A program made the position numbers and the translations under genes. A stretch of DNA of 64,000 nucleotides from Blastopirellula marina. GTDB lineage: Bacteria; Planctomycetota; Planctomycetia; Pirellulales; Pirellulaceae. Below are positions 8,726-17,224 of this stretch, one piece after another. Within the stretch, counting starts at the first letter, position 1. The number at the start of each line of letters is the position of its first letter. The stretch is taken from assembly GCF_002967715.1 (NCBI RefSeq), contig NZ_PUIA01000042.1:124001-188000 (forward strand), written 5' to 3'. The notes beneath the pieces were generated by a model, which was not told the DNA's origin, made no database searches, and saw only the letters and a list, made by a program, of their open reading frames with translations.

Positions 8726-8970
8726 GTTCCAACGCATCCAACTGCGAACTACCGCCCAACGATGCAGACCGGACAGAGGGCCTTTCCCCCGCAGGGGCGA
8801 TGCGACCGGATCGTGGCGCAATTCAATCTTCCGGTAGGTATCAACCCGGGCTTCTGTATGCGCTTATGTCTTTCATGTGCAGAGAAGAGGCGAGAAGTTA
8901 TAATCAGTCGACCGGCCATCGAACGCCTGCCCCTGATTATTGAAGTCCCACCCATAGGCATCTGTCACTC

Positions 8971-10242
8971 ATGCATCGACGTACGTTTCTTTCCGCTTCT
9001 GGTATCACGACTCTTGGTCTGGCGATTCGCTCAAGTTTCGCTGCAGATGCGAAACGACCGCCGCGGATTTTGCTGCGATCTTCGTGGCAGACTGTCAACA
9101 TCGGCGACATCGCCCACACGCCTGGCGTGCTGAGGATTTTGAAGCAGCATATTCCCGAAGCGGAAGTCACACTGTGGCCATCCAGCGTCGATAACGGCGT
9201 TGACGAACTTCTGCTGCGTGAGTTCCCCGGCCTGAAGATCGCCACCAAGGGAAGCAAAGAACTCGATCAGGCCTTCCTGGAGTGTGACTTCCTGCTGCAT
9301 GGTTCCGGGGCTTCTATCGTGGCCCAGAACGACCTCATTCAGTGGCACCAGAAGACCGGCAAGCCTTACGGTATTTATGGCATCACTTTCCCGCTGAAGA
9401 AGTCCTCTTCGACATCGGCTGAGAGCGAAGATGCATTGAAGCGGGCTGTCGAGGTGCTCAACGGCGCGAGCTTTGTTTACTTCCGCGACGGCAAAAGTTG
9501 GGAACTGGCCAAGAGCCTGGGAGCGAAGTCGCCTGTTATGGAGTTCGGTCCTGACGGCGCGTTTGCCTGTGATCTGCGTGTTGCCGATCTGGCCGATGCG
9601 TTCCTCAAGAAGCATGGCTTGGAAACGGGCAAGTTCCTCTGCTGCATTCCACGCTTGCGATACACGCCCTATTGGACGATCAAAGAAGGGCGTGCGTTCG
9701 ACGAGAAGAAGCATGCCCGCAACGAAGAAATGAAAGATCACGATCATGCTCCGCTGCGTCAGGCGATCATCGAGGTTGTGAACAACACCGACCTGAAAGT
9801 GCTCGTCTGCCCCGAAGACCGCACACAGATGGCGGTCGGCAAAGAGATGATCATCGACAAGCTGCCAGAGCACATCCTGAAGCGAGTTGTGTGGCGGCCA
9901 AACTATTGGCTCACCGGCGAAGCCGTCAGCGTTTATGTTCGCAGTGCCGGCCTGTTTGGCAACGAAATGCATTCCCCCATCATGTGCATCGGCCATGGCG
10001 TGCCGGCGGTCGTTTGCCGATTCGACGAGCAGACCACCAAGGGCTTCATGTGGGAAGACATCGGCCTGGGCGAGTGGCTGTTCGATCTCGACTCGCTGGA
10101 AGACTACGAGCGAGTCCCATCGACGGTACTCGCCATCGCGCAAAACCCAGCAGCGGCCAAAGCCAAGGCCGCCAAAGCGAAAGCATTCGTCGAGCAGCGC
10201 CAATTAGAAACAATGAAGACGCTACGTCACGCATTGGCGTGA
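8971..10242 (+). CDS. Polysaccharide pyruvyl transferase family protein with Tat-like signal
   Basis: This 423-aa protein starts [20 protein letters not shown], a Tat-like signal (RRTFL) ending near SSFAADA, so it is probably exported folded. The body has the features of the polysaccharide pyruvyl transferase/CsaB-like fold: [17 protein letters not shown] near the N-terminus, [13 protein letters not shown] and [11 protein letters not shown] in the first half, and [18 protein letters not shown] in the second half. Cytoplasmic relatives ketalise sugars with pyruvate; an exported version with this role is unusual, so the reaction is uncertain. The gene is single on the + strand and is followed by a nested inverted repeat. 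Confidence 0.8.
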   Translation: MHRRTFLSASGITTLGLAIRSSFAADAKRPPRILLRSSWQTVNIGDIAHTPGVLRILKQHIPEAEVTLWPSSVDNGVDELLLREFPGLKIATKGSKELDQAFLECDFLLHGSGASIVAQNDLIQWHQKTGKPYGIYGITFPLKKSSSTSAESEDALKRAVEVLNGASFVYFRDGKSWELAKSLGAKSPVMEFGPDGAFACDLRVADLADAFLKKHGLETGKFLCCIPRLRYTPYWTIKEGRAFDEKKHARNEEMKDHDHAPLRQAIIEVVNNTDLKVLVCPEDRTQMAVGKEMIIDKLPEHILKRVVWRPNYWLTGEAVSVYVRSAGLFGNEMHSPIMCIGHGVPAVVCRFDEQTTKGFMWEDIGLGEWLFDLDSLEDYERVPSTVLAIAQNPAAAKAKAAKAKAFVEQRQLETMKTLRHALA

Positions 10243-10295
10243 AAAGTTTGGCCATAAGTTGGCATCTCACGCTTGTTAAAAATGTCGTGAAATGG

Positions 10296-10365
10296 CCCCT
10301 CAGGATTGATCGTGCTTTCGCAGGAAAGTACGATCTTTTCGTACTTATCTATAAAACCTGAGGGG
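10296..10365 (+). promoter_or_regulatory. Nested inverted repeat (leader structure or terminator)
   Basis: An outer stem of nine pairs (CCCCTCAGG at 10296-10304 with CCTGAGGGG at 10357-10365) encloses an inner hairpin of 12-nt arms with one mismatch (GATCGTGCTTTC at 10308-10319 and GAAAGTACGATC at 10324-10335). The inner hairpin is followed by TTTTCG. It ends 8 bp before the next ATG, so it overlaps that gene's ribosome-binding region (GAGGGG). It could terminate the upstream transcript and also control translation of the SHD1-WD40 gene. Confidence 0.55.
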
Positions 10366-10373
10366 TAAGCTCG

Positions 10374-11582
10374 ATGAAGCATCCCATAATTGCCGCGCTG
10401 GCCGTCTTGGCTTGTCTGACGGTCAGTGTTGCCGCCGCTCGCGAATGGACCGATATCACCGGTAAGTTCAAGATCGACGCAGAGTTTGTATCGTTCCAGG
10501 ATGGAATGGTAGAGCTGCGCAAGTCTGACGGAAATCCGATCAAGGTTCCGCTTGAGAAGTTGTCGGACGACGACCTGAAGAGCCTACGTGATCGTCCAGA
10601 GATCGCTGTGTTTCTGGAAGGCAATCCCGACCTGAAACAGCGGGCATCCGGCTTCGCGAAGATTCTGGCACCAGCGGGCTTGGAGTCTGGAATTGTGTGT
10701 CGATTCAAACGAATTGATCATGGTCCGAAGTCGATGGATTTCTCCAAGACTGGCCGTTTCCTGGCGGTAGGTCGCGGCAATGACGGCATCGATATGTTCG
10801 ATCTCACGTTAGGCAACCGGGTTAGCAGAGTCACCGACGTTCCTGATCTTCGAGAGGTGAATAGGTGTCGATTCACGCCTGATGGGAAGAAACTGCTTGC
10901 GACCGGCACGGAAGGAGTGATCCACGTTTGGGATGTTGCTCCTGATGGCGAACTCAAGTCGCGTAAGACGCTTGTCGGACACAGACGCGAGGTGACAGCG
11001 ATTGCTTTTTCGTCCAACTCCGTTCGAGCGATTTCCGGCTGCAAAGACGGCAAGGTCATCTACTGGGAGATTGACTCCGGAAGAAAGCTTGCGACGTTTA
11101 GCAGTTTCAAGAATGAAATCTCGGCCTGCTATATCACCCCCAACGGCCAGCAAGCGATGGTGACCGATGGAGCGGAGTTGAAGTTATTCGACTTGTCGAA
11201 ATCGAGCGAGATTGAGTCGGTCAAGTTGGGTTGGTTCAGTTCGAGAGGGGCCGTGTTTTCTCCGAATGGCCGCCAACTCGTTATTTTCGGCGATATGGGC
11301 GTAAACATCCGAGATGTCGCGACGGGCGAAGGATTTCATATCAAAGTATTCGGCTTGAAATATGACTTCAGGTTTACCAGCGATGGCACCAGGATGATCT
11401 CGTTTGAATCGAACGATATTCGTATCTGGGATGCTGCCACCGGAGATGTGCTGAGCCGATTGGACCCAACGGTTTCCAGTGGGCCCGACATCTCTGCGCT
11501 TTCGCCAGACGACCGACACATCGCGATTGCTCGCACCGGAAATTATCAGGACGTGGTCGTGATGCGTCTTGCTGAAGATTAA
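10374..11582 (+). CDS. Exported SHD1 domain plus WD40 beta-propeller protein
   Basis: This 402-aa protein has a Sec signal peptide (MKHPIIAALAVLACLTVSVAAA). It is followed by an SLA1-homology-1-like domain at about 22-70 (REWTDITGKFKIDAEFV ... GNPIKVPLEKLSDDDL), a domain that is unusually common in Planctomycetes. From about residue 110 it has WD40-type repeats, for example GHRREVTAIAFSSN, SGCKDGKVIYWE and IRIWDAATGDVL, which should form a beta-propeller. The likely role is protein-protein interaction at the envelope. It is the first of three + strand genes with short gaps (49 and 61 bp), suggesting co-transcription with the protease downstream. Confidence 0.9.
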   Translation: MKHPIIAALAVLACLTVSVAAAREWTDITGKFKIDAEFVSFQDGMVELRKSDGNPIKVPLEKLSDDDLKSLRDRPEIAVFLEGNPDLKQRASGFAKILAPAGLESGIVCRFKRIDHGPKSMDFSKTGRFLAVGRGNDGIDMFDLTLGNRVSRVTDVPDLREVNRCRFTPDGKKLLATGTEGVIHVWDVAPDGELKSRKTLVGHRREVTAIAFSSNSVRAISGCKDGKVIYWEIDSGRKLATFSSFKNEISACYITPNGQQAMVTDGAELKLFDLSKSSEIESVKLGWFSSRGAVFSPNGRQLVIFGDMGVNIRDVATGEGFHIKVFGLKYDFRFTSDGTRMISFESNDIRIWDAATGDVLSRLDPTVSSGPDISALSPDDRHIAIARTGNYQDVVVMRLAED

Positions 11583-11631
11583 TCAGGCGAGTTTCTCTTT
11601 CGATATCTCTTCGCATTTTGAGTGATCTGTT

Positions 11632-13422
11632 ATGAACATTTGCCTGCTTGGGCGTTATCGCGTTTCAATGCTACTCGCCCTGGTGTGGATCGCCGCAGCT
11701 GGCTGCAGTGAGGACCTTTCCAGCCCGAATGCTTCGGGAGGAGCAGGGCAGGGGGCCAGGTGGACTCCTCCAACACAAGGAGAAGCTCCTCAATCGCCGG
11801 TTTCGGTCGACTACAGCACCGGCAAGGTCGTTTCGTTTGCCGACCAAAGAACTTACGAGGTCAAACCGACCGAGCTTCAGTACCGCTTAAAACCTGGCAG
11901 TAAATTTTCGTACCGGGTCGAGTCGTCGATCAAATTGCCGGGCAAAGAAAAGATGATGAATGGCTTTCTCAACTACGAAGTCTTGACGCCATCGCCTGAC
12001 CGGATCGAGAAGCATGTCGGTGCCATCGAGCAAACCAAGTCGACGGGTACAGCCTTCGCTGTGCATGCCGATGGCTTTCTCGTCACGTGCGCACACGTTG
12101 TGGAAGGCGCGATTGAGATTAAAGCAAAGCTGGATGGCCGTCACTACGCCGCCAAAGTGGTTGATATCGACCGGAAGCACGATCTGGCACTCATTCGAAT
12201 TGATGCGCCTCCACTCACGCCTATTCCACTGATAGATTCCAATGAAGTGCAGTTGGCCGAGGAAGTTCGCGTCGTGGGGTTTCCTCTGACCGACGTATTG
12301 GGCGACAGTTTGAAAATCTCTCGCGGTACGGTTTCCGGCATTGATAAGGAACAAGCCGATCGTGTGTTTCAATTGGACGCCGGGGTTAATCCTGGCAACA
12401 GCGGCGGGCCGGTAGTGACCGAGAAGGGGCATCTCGCAGGCGTGGCAAGCTCTCTGCTCTCAGGCGATGGCCTTTCCAATGTCGGTTTTGCGGTGCCTGC
12501 CAATCGTGTCGCGAACATGCTCGACAAGCAGAAACTTCCCTATCAGAAAGCCGATACGACAGAGCCCTATTTGCGTGGTCCCGACCTCGCCAAGCGTATT
12601 ACGCCGTCGGTTGCCTTGCTGAATGTCACCGTGGGTGCCAACGGAGTCGGGATCGCAGATGATGGTCTGCTTTCCTTCTACGGCAAGTTGGAATTATTTG
12701 AAAAGAGGGAAGGCTGGAGCGGTATCTTCAAGATCAGCGACGCGGAGCCCGTTGTTGATAGGGGGCACCTGCTGATCAAGCCTTTTGGTGAAGTTTCGTT
12801 CAACAACGGTGAACACTTCGTGCCGCCTTTCGTCGCGATATTAAGCACCGCAGGCCTTGAGCGACTGCCCGACAGCGACGTCGAGGAATGGGACTTTACC
12901 GACGTGAGGATCGTTCCGCAGAAGAAAGACTCGAAGTTTGTGATCGAAGAAGATGAATTCGCCGGCTTTATGAAGAACGATCCCTACCTGGGAAAACACT
13001 TTCGTTTTGGACTGAGGCCCAAGTTGAAGGAGGTTGCCTCGTACGTGTATCATCCCGCGATTGAGCACGCCAGTTACAGAATTTCCAGCCGCAGTGGTGA
13101 CGAGGTGGAAATTAAAAAGACGTGCGAACTGACCACGGTACACGAAGACCAACGCACTCCGTTTTATCACCTGAAAGGTGAATCGACGATTGTGTTCGAT
13201 AAGAAAGCCGGACGCGTCAAATCAATCCAGTTCGACGGCACGGTCGATATCGCCGCCGATGGCGAGATCGCCAGTTTGCCGGTTAGCTATAAGTGTACCC
13301 TTGGCAGCGACTACGTTCCGCCAGATAGAACTGGCCAGCCAAAATTCGACATGAATGCACCTCCATCTACCGAGCCCCTGCCCAAAATCGATGGCCTGAC
13401 AAAGCTAGACCTGAGCAGCTAG
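11632..13422 (+). CDS. Trypsin-like serine protease lipoprotein (S1C/DegP type)
   Basis: This 596-aa protein has a lipoprotein signal with lipobox A-A-G-C (C25). The protease domain spans about 135-300 with a complete triad: H155 in TCAHVVEGA, D184 in RKHDLALIR, and S257 in GVNPGNSGGPVV. No PDZ domain is visible. Instead a long C-terminal region (300-596) of unknown fold carries beta-rich segments. It should sit on a membrane with the protease outside the cytoplasm. It follows the SHD1-WD40 gene by 49 bp, so the propeller protein may be a partner or substrate adaptor; this is inference. Confidence 0.9.
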   Translation: MNICLLGRYRVSMLLALVWIAAAGCSEDLSSPNASGGAGQGARWTPPTQGEAPQSPVSVDYSTGKVVSFADQRTYEVKPTELQYRLKPGSKFSYRVESSIKLPGKEKMMNGFLNYEVLTPSPDRIEKHVGAIEQTKSTGTAFAVHADGFLVTCAHVVEGAIEIKAKLDGRHYAAKVVDIDRKHDLALIRIDAPPLTPIPLIDSNEVQLAEEVRVVGFPLTDVLGDSLKISRGTVSGIDKEQADRVFQLDAGVNPGNSGGPVVTEKGHLAGVASSLLSGDGLSNVGFAVPANRVANMLDKQKLPYQKADTTEPYLRGPDLAKRITPSVALLNVTVGANGVGIADDGLLSFYGKLELFEKREGWSGIFKISDAEPVVDRGHLLIKPFGEVSFNNGEHFVPPFVAILSTAGLERLPDSDVEEWDFTDVRIVPQKKDSKFVIEEDEFAGFMKNDPYLGKHFRFGLRPKLKEVASYVYHPAIEHASYRISSRSGDEVEIKKTCELTTVHEDQRTPFYHLKGESTIVFDKKAGRVKSIQFDGTVDIAADGEIASLPVSYKCTLGSDYVPPDRTGQPKFDMNAPPSTEPLPKIDGLTKLDLSS

Positions 13423-13483
13423 GCGTGTGACCTGATAGCCAAGAGTTGCTAGTGGCATGACGGAAAATCAGTAAGAAGTCATC

Positions 13484-14308
13484 ATGGCGAAATCAAAGAA
13501 GATTGTGACGACATTCAAGGACCTGCCGGTCGGTAAACCGGTGGAAATCTCAGCGCTGATCGATAGCGAGTCGTGGGGCTCAAGACGGCTTACGAACGAG
13601 CGGAAGAATACTTGGGATGTGACCGTTTTGCTCGTCGCATGGCAGGTCGGTGACGGCCCGATCATTCGCGAAGGGCTTAGTTTGCGGGCCATCGATTGGG
13701 ATAAGGAAAGTTCTGCGACACTCGTTCGTCAGTGTCCCAGGGGGCGGGCGATCCAGTTTACCGGTATACGCCCCAAAAATCTGGGAATATTCCGGCCGTT
13801 CGTGAAGCTGGTGGGTTCCGTCGAAAAGGCGAAGCAGCCGCTAGTTAAACCGCCGACAAAGAAGAATGCGACTCCGCAAGAGATCACCGACAAGGTCTTC
13901 GGGCAGCTGAAATACGATCGCAAGTCTCGCGTCTACACGTGCGAGAAGACGTTTCGCAATCAGCCCCTGTCGATCGAGTTTGAAGCCGCCGATGCCGAGC
14001 AGTTAGACACCATGTTGGCTGCCGCCAAGGGGCTCTGGAAGCAGCGTAACGCTTGGTTTGGCAAGTGGAGAGACAGCGCGTTCGAAGATTACATGGATGG
14101 GATGGTCGACGAGTGGTGGCAAGGGGATCGACCGTTGACGCGGGCTCTTTTCAATAAGCACCTCGGCTGGCCATGCGGTTTAAGCTTTCGTATGGAAGAG
14201 GGGGTCGTTCACTTCTGCCTGACCGGTCTGAGCGAAGCGTTATATGGCGATCATGGCATCGACGGATGGGGGACGGAAGTCGATGACATGGAGATCAGCT
14301 TTGCATAG
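13484..14308 (+). CDS. Cytoplasmic protein of unknown function, possible DUF2262-like C-terminus
   Basis: This 274-aa protein has no signal peptide. The N-terminal part (residues 1-115) is rich in beta-strand patterns (KDLPVGKPVEISALIDSES ... GRAIQFTGIRPKNLG). The C-terminal part (about 145-274) contains YDRKSRVYTCEKTF, then LWKQRNAWFGKWRDSAFEDY and HGIDGWGTEVDDMEISFA, which resembles DUF2262-type domains found in scattered bacterial and phage-like contexts. That assignment is by eye only. The gene follows the protease by 61 bp on the same strand and may be in its operon. Confidence 0.7.
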   Translation: MAKSKKIVTTFKDLPVGKPVEISALIDSESWGSRRLTNERKNTWDVTVLLVAWQVGDGPIIREGLSLRAIDWDKESSATLVRQCPRGRAIQFTGIRPKNLGIFRPFVKLVGSVEKAKQPLVKPPTKKNATPQEITDKVFGQLKYDRKSRVYTCEKTFRNQPLSIEFEAADAEQLDTMLAAAKGLWKQRNAWFGKWRDSAFEDYMDGMVDEWWQGDRPLTRALFNKHLGWPCGLSFRMEEGVVHFCLTGLSEALYGDHGIDGWGTEVDDMEISFA

Positions 14309-14348
14309 ATCAACACGGGATTGGCCGGTTGACCTGGCCTCGTCGTCG

Positions 14349-15347
14349 CTACTGCGACGCTTCAGGTTCGGCGACTTCCTCAACCTCGACGGCCGCGGCT
14401 TCCACGTCCGTTGCTTCCGGCGTTGGAGGCGTGTTGTCGGTCAGAAAGAGATGGTTGAATTCTTTCTCGTAGTGACCTTCGCCATAGACGAGTTCACCAC
14501 CTTGAAAGCCGACGATCGATACACACATGGCGACGACCAAGGCTCCCAGGAACCAGCCTGTTTTCATCTTGGCATTGCCTGTTCCCCCCTTCACGGCCTG
14601 GTAGGCGATTGGGATTAACGCCAGCGATCCGGCAGCCAGGATAACCCCCAGCCAGCGATGGCGATCGATATCGCTACTGAACGAGAAACTCATGCCGTAT
14701 CCTTCGTGAATGGCATACGACCAGCCAGACACACAGGCCATCACGGCACCCAATGCTCCGACCCACAGGCAATGAAACGCAGCCGACTCGAACGACTTGC
14801 CTGCGAATACAGAGAGGACGAGGAAGACCAGCGAGATCGAAAGCAAGCCGACCGGCAAGTGCGTCATCGCCGGGTGGAACAGTCCCTGGAACAGCCACAC
14901 TTTGTAGGGCGTGCTGAGCTCGGAAACCGGGGTCGTGGCTTCGGCTGCGACGTCAGTGGTTTCAGATTCGCCGGCCGGATCGGGGGTGAACCAGTCGTGA
15001 TCGGCCCCTTCTTCGATCCACAGCTTGATGGTGGCCAACTCGGCGGCGGTCATCCCTTCGTGATGGGTGTCGCTGGCCGGAGGCATCTTCAACGAAGGAT
15101 CGTCGGTGATCAGGTAGTCTGTCCAGAGCGAGCTCGATTCCAAGTCGCCTGGCTCGATATAGTCTCCCATCATGTCGGGATCATCGACGCGGAAGTCGTT
15201 CTTCGCTTTGTCAGGGCCATGGCAAGACAGGCAGCGTACTTCCAGGACCGGCTGCACGTCGCGGCGAAAGTCAACGAGTTTCTCAGCACAGACAATGCTC
15301 GAGATGGTCAGACTAAGCGTGATTCCAAGTAATATGCGAACGTACAT
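14349..15347 (-). CDS. PSCyt1-type cytochrome c domain plus DUF2231 membrane protein
   Basis: Starting at the ATG at 15347 gives MYVRILLGITLSLTISSIVC, a clean signal peptide; the longer in-frame start at 15407 adds 20 residues before it. Next comes a planctomycete-type c-heme domain (FRRDVQPVLEVRCLSCHG, heme motif C39-x2-C42-H43, with the later MPPASDTHHEG segment). From about residue 150 follow four or more transmembrane helices matching the DUF2231 pattern (HPAMTHLPVGLLSISLVF ... GYAIHEG-like loops). It is probably a membrane-anchored electron-transfer protein facing the periplasm. The last residues are acidic. It is convergent with the DUF2262-like gene. Confidence 0.88.
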   Translation of the reverse strand: MYVRILLGITLSLTISSIVCAEKLVDFRRDVQPVLEVRCLSCHGPDKAKNDFRVDDPDMMGDYIEPGDLESSSLWTDYLITDDPSLKMPPASDTHHEGMTAAELATIKLWIEEGADHDWFTPDPAGESETTDVAAEATTPVSELSTPYKVWLFQGLFHPAMTHLPVGLLSISLVFLVLSVFAGKSFESAAFHCLWVGALGAVMACVSGWSYAIHEGYGMSFSFSSDIDRHRWLGVILAAGSLALIPIAYQAVKGGTGNAKMKTGWFLGALVVAMCVSIVGFQGGELVYGEGHYEKEFNHLFLTDNTPPTPEATDVEAAAVEVEEVAEPEASQ

Positions 15348-15898
15348 CGAAGCTTCCTGATTGATGGTTGGCTGCCATGACTGGGAAGGTGGGACGACTG
15401 GCAACACGGCTGACGTTAAGCGATTTTACGCAAGCTGAATAACTTACCAAGTAGGCATCACTTTGGGAGACTACTGCAGCAATCATCCGTTTGAATCGCT
15501 TCTCATAGCTTACTCTCTTCGCCACCGTTGGTGGCGAATGTGAGAAACGATGTTTTAAGTTGTAGGCGGGGAAGGTCCAAGGCGGGAATGGCTCATTAGG
15601 GGAGGCCTGAAGCCATGATTCTATTTTTTCATCGATGCGAGCGTATGGCAAGCGCGATTTGGCAAGGATCCTCGAAAGTTAGGCTTGAACGCTAAAACGA
15701 CTCAATTGATTTGCTAACCTTAACTTACGTCTCGCGAAATCACGCTTGAGGTATGCTTTTTGCCTTTCGAGATTAAACACCTGCATCTGAGAAGGTTGAT
15801 CGCGGGATAGAGATTCAGGGAAGAGATGCCCCCGTATGGTCGTTTCATTTGGGCCAGCAGTACGAAAGCATTCCCTGGGATGTCACTAAGAAATACCA
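15348..15898. other. Intergenic region without recognisable genes
   Basis: About 550 bp lie between two minus-strand genes. No frame has protein-like composition, and I see no RNA gene or strong hairpin. The part nearest 15350-15420 should hold the promoter of the cytochrome/DUF2231 gene. Confidence 0.5.
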
Positions 15899-16420
15899 CT
15901 AGCTCTTTTTTTCGAGTCGGAAGATCACGGAGTTCTTCTTGGTTTTCTCGTCCATGGTCTGAAAGAAGTTGTAGGCTTCGCGATTGAACATGAAGAGTTG
16001 CATCTTCTGTTTTTCAGGATCGAGGATCGCGACCCAGGCCGTCTTGCTGGGCTCTGCCTGCCCTTCGGGAAGGGGTGGAGTCTGTGTCAGATCCATTTCC
16101 ACCATCGTGTTCTCGGCGTCGAAGGTCCAAGTTCCCTCAAGCACAAGATTCTGGAAAGCAGCCAACACGGCACCATCTTCGCGGAATTCAAGTGCCATGT
16201 TCCCCATCGCGCGGCCGGCGGCCGTTGCTTCGCTGGGTGAGGCACCGGGATTCTGACTGCTGATCTTCATGGCCCGTGCGGCGTTGGCGATGGCCGACGA
16301 ATTGGCGGCCCACTGGCCGATAACCATCTGCTTCATCTGCTCGGGTGTGGGAGGGCCGAAGGAGCAACCGCCAATGGAGAGAAACAACACCGACACGATA
16401 GCGACAATCGCACGAGCCAT
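15899..16420 (-). CDS. Small lipoprotein of unknown function
   Basis: The start at 16420 gives MARAIVAIVSVLFLSIGGC, a lipoprotein signal with lipobox I-G-G-C; the upstream in-frame ATG at 16501 would bury this signal. The mature part (about 150 aa) contains PTPEQMKQMVIGQWAANS and then LEFREDGAVLAAFQNLVLEGTWTFDAENTMVEM. That is a beta-rich pattern (F-x-D-G-x-x ... GTW-x-F/D) of small lipocalin-like or DUF4923-like lipoproteins. No active site is recognisable. Predicted to be anchored on the periplasmic side. Confidence 0.75.
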   Translation of the reverse strand: MARAIVAIVSVLFLSIGGCSFGPPTPEQMKQMVIGQWAANSSAIANAARAMKISSQNPGASPSEATAAGRAMGNMALEFREDGAVLAAFQNLVLEGTWTFDAENTMVEMDLTQTPPLPEGQAEPSKTAWVAILDPEKQKMQLFMFNREAYNFFQTMDEKTKKNSVIFRLEKKS

Positions 16421-16622
16421 GGCGAAACCCTTTTGGTCGAGAAGGGCAGGGGAGAGGAGATCGTTTACAGGAAACGTGCCCTCAATTTTTATCTTGCGCA
16501 ATACGACATGCCAGGAAAAAACGGTGAGTAATTGCGAAGAATTCGCGAGCCCCGTTTTATCGCGTTTTCCGCTCCCGTAATGAAGCCGTGGGTATGGCTG
16601 AAATCGACCTTGGGGCTGGCTG

Positions 16623-16973
16623 TTACGCGTGCTGCATGATGTTCACGAGATTTCGAAAGGGATCGAAAACGAAGAATCGACGTACTCCCCATGGTTCGGT
16701 GATTGGTCCGTACTCGAAGGGGATTTGCGCTTCCTCGAACTTCGCGACGGCCGCCTCGAAGTCATCCACTTCAATCGAAAGGTGCGGCACGGGGGTGCCG
16801 CCGCCACCTTCCTGTGCGAAGCTGATCTGCACGGTCATTTGCTGCGTCGAGCCGTACGTCTGGATAAATCCCATGTCCATCAACAATTCGAGCCCCAGGA
16901 GGTCGCCGTAAAAGGCCTGTGCTTTGGCCGGATCAGGCGTGTGGGTATTAGCGACGATTCGTTTGACTTGCAT
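16623..16973 (-). CDS. VOC (glyoxalase/bleomycin-resistance) superfamily protein
   Basis: This 116-aa protein is a single VOC domain made of two beta-alpha-beta-beta-beta units: VKRIVANTHTPDPAKAQAFY at the start and PHLSIEVDDFEAAVAKFEEA in the second half, ending RRFFVFDPFRNLVNIMQH. Such proteins are metal-dependent isomerases, dioxygenases or antibiotic-binding proteins; the substrate cannot be read from sequence. It is cytoplasmic and a single gene. Confidence 0.9.
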   Translation of the reverse strand: MQVKRIVANTHTPDPAKAQAFYGDLLGLELLMDMGFIQTYGSTQQMTVQISFAQEGGGGTPVPHLSIEVDDFEAAVAKFEEAQIPFEYGPITEPWGVRRFFVFDPFRNLVNIMQHA

Positions 16974-17224
16974 GGTTTGCCTTTCGATGAGATGAGGAGC
17001 GATGCTTTCAGCTTACAGCGGAGAGCCGGCACTGCTAGCAGGAAGTACGGGTTCTCGGCGGTATAAAATCTCCAAAATCTCTGATCCGATGCACACGCAA
17101 AATCGTCAATCTTTCACCAAATAGCCGATAAGGAGGGTAGGACAATAGATTTCTCGCCAAGCCGGGCGAGCAGGCAGCAGGGCAGGGGGCCTTGTTGGGT
17201 ATTTAAGGAATAGGGGTAGGCAGG

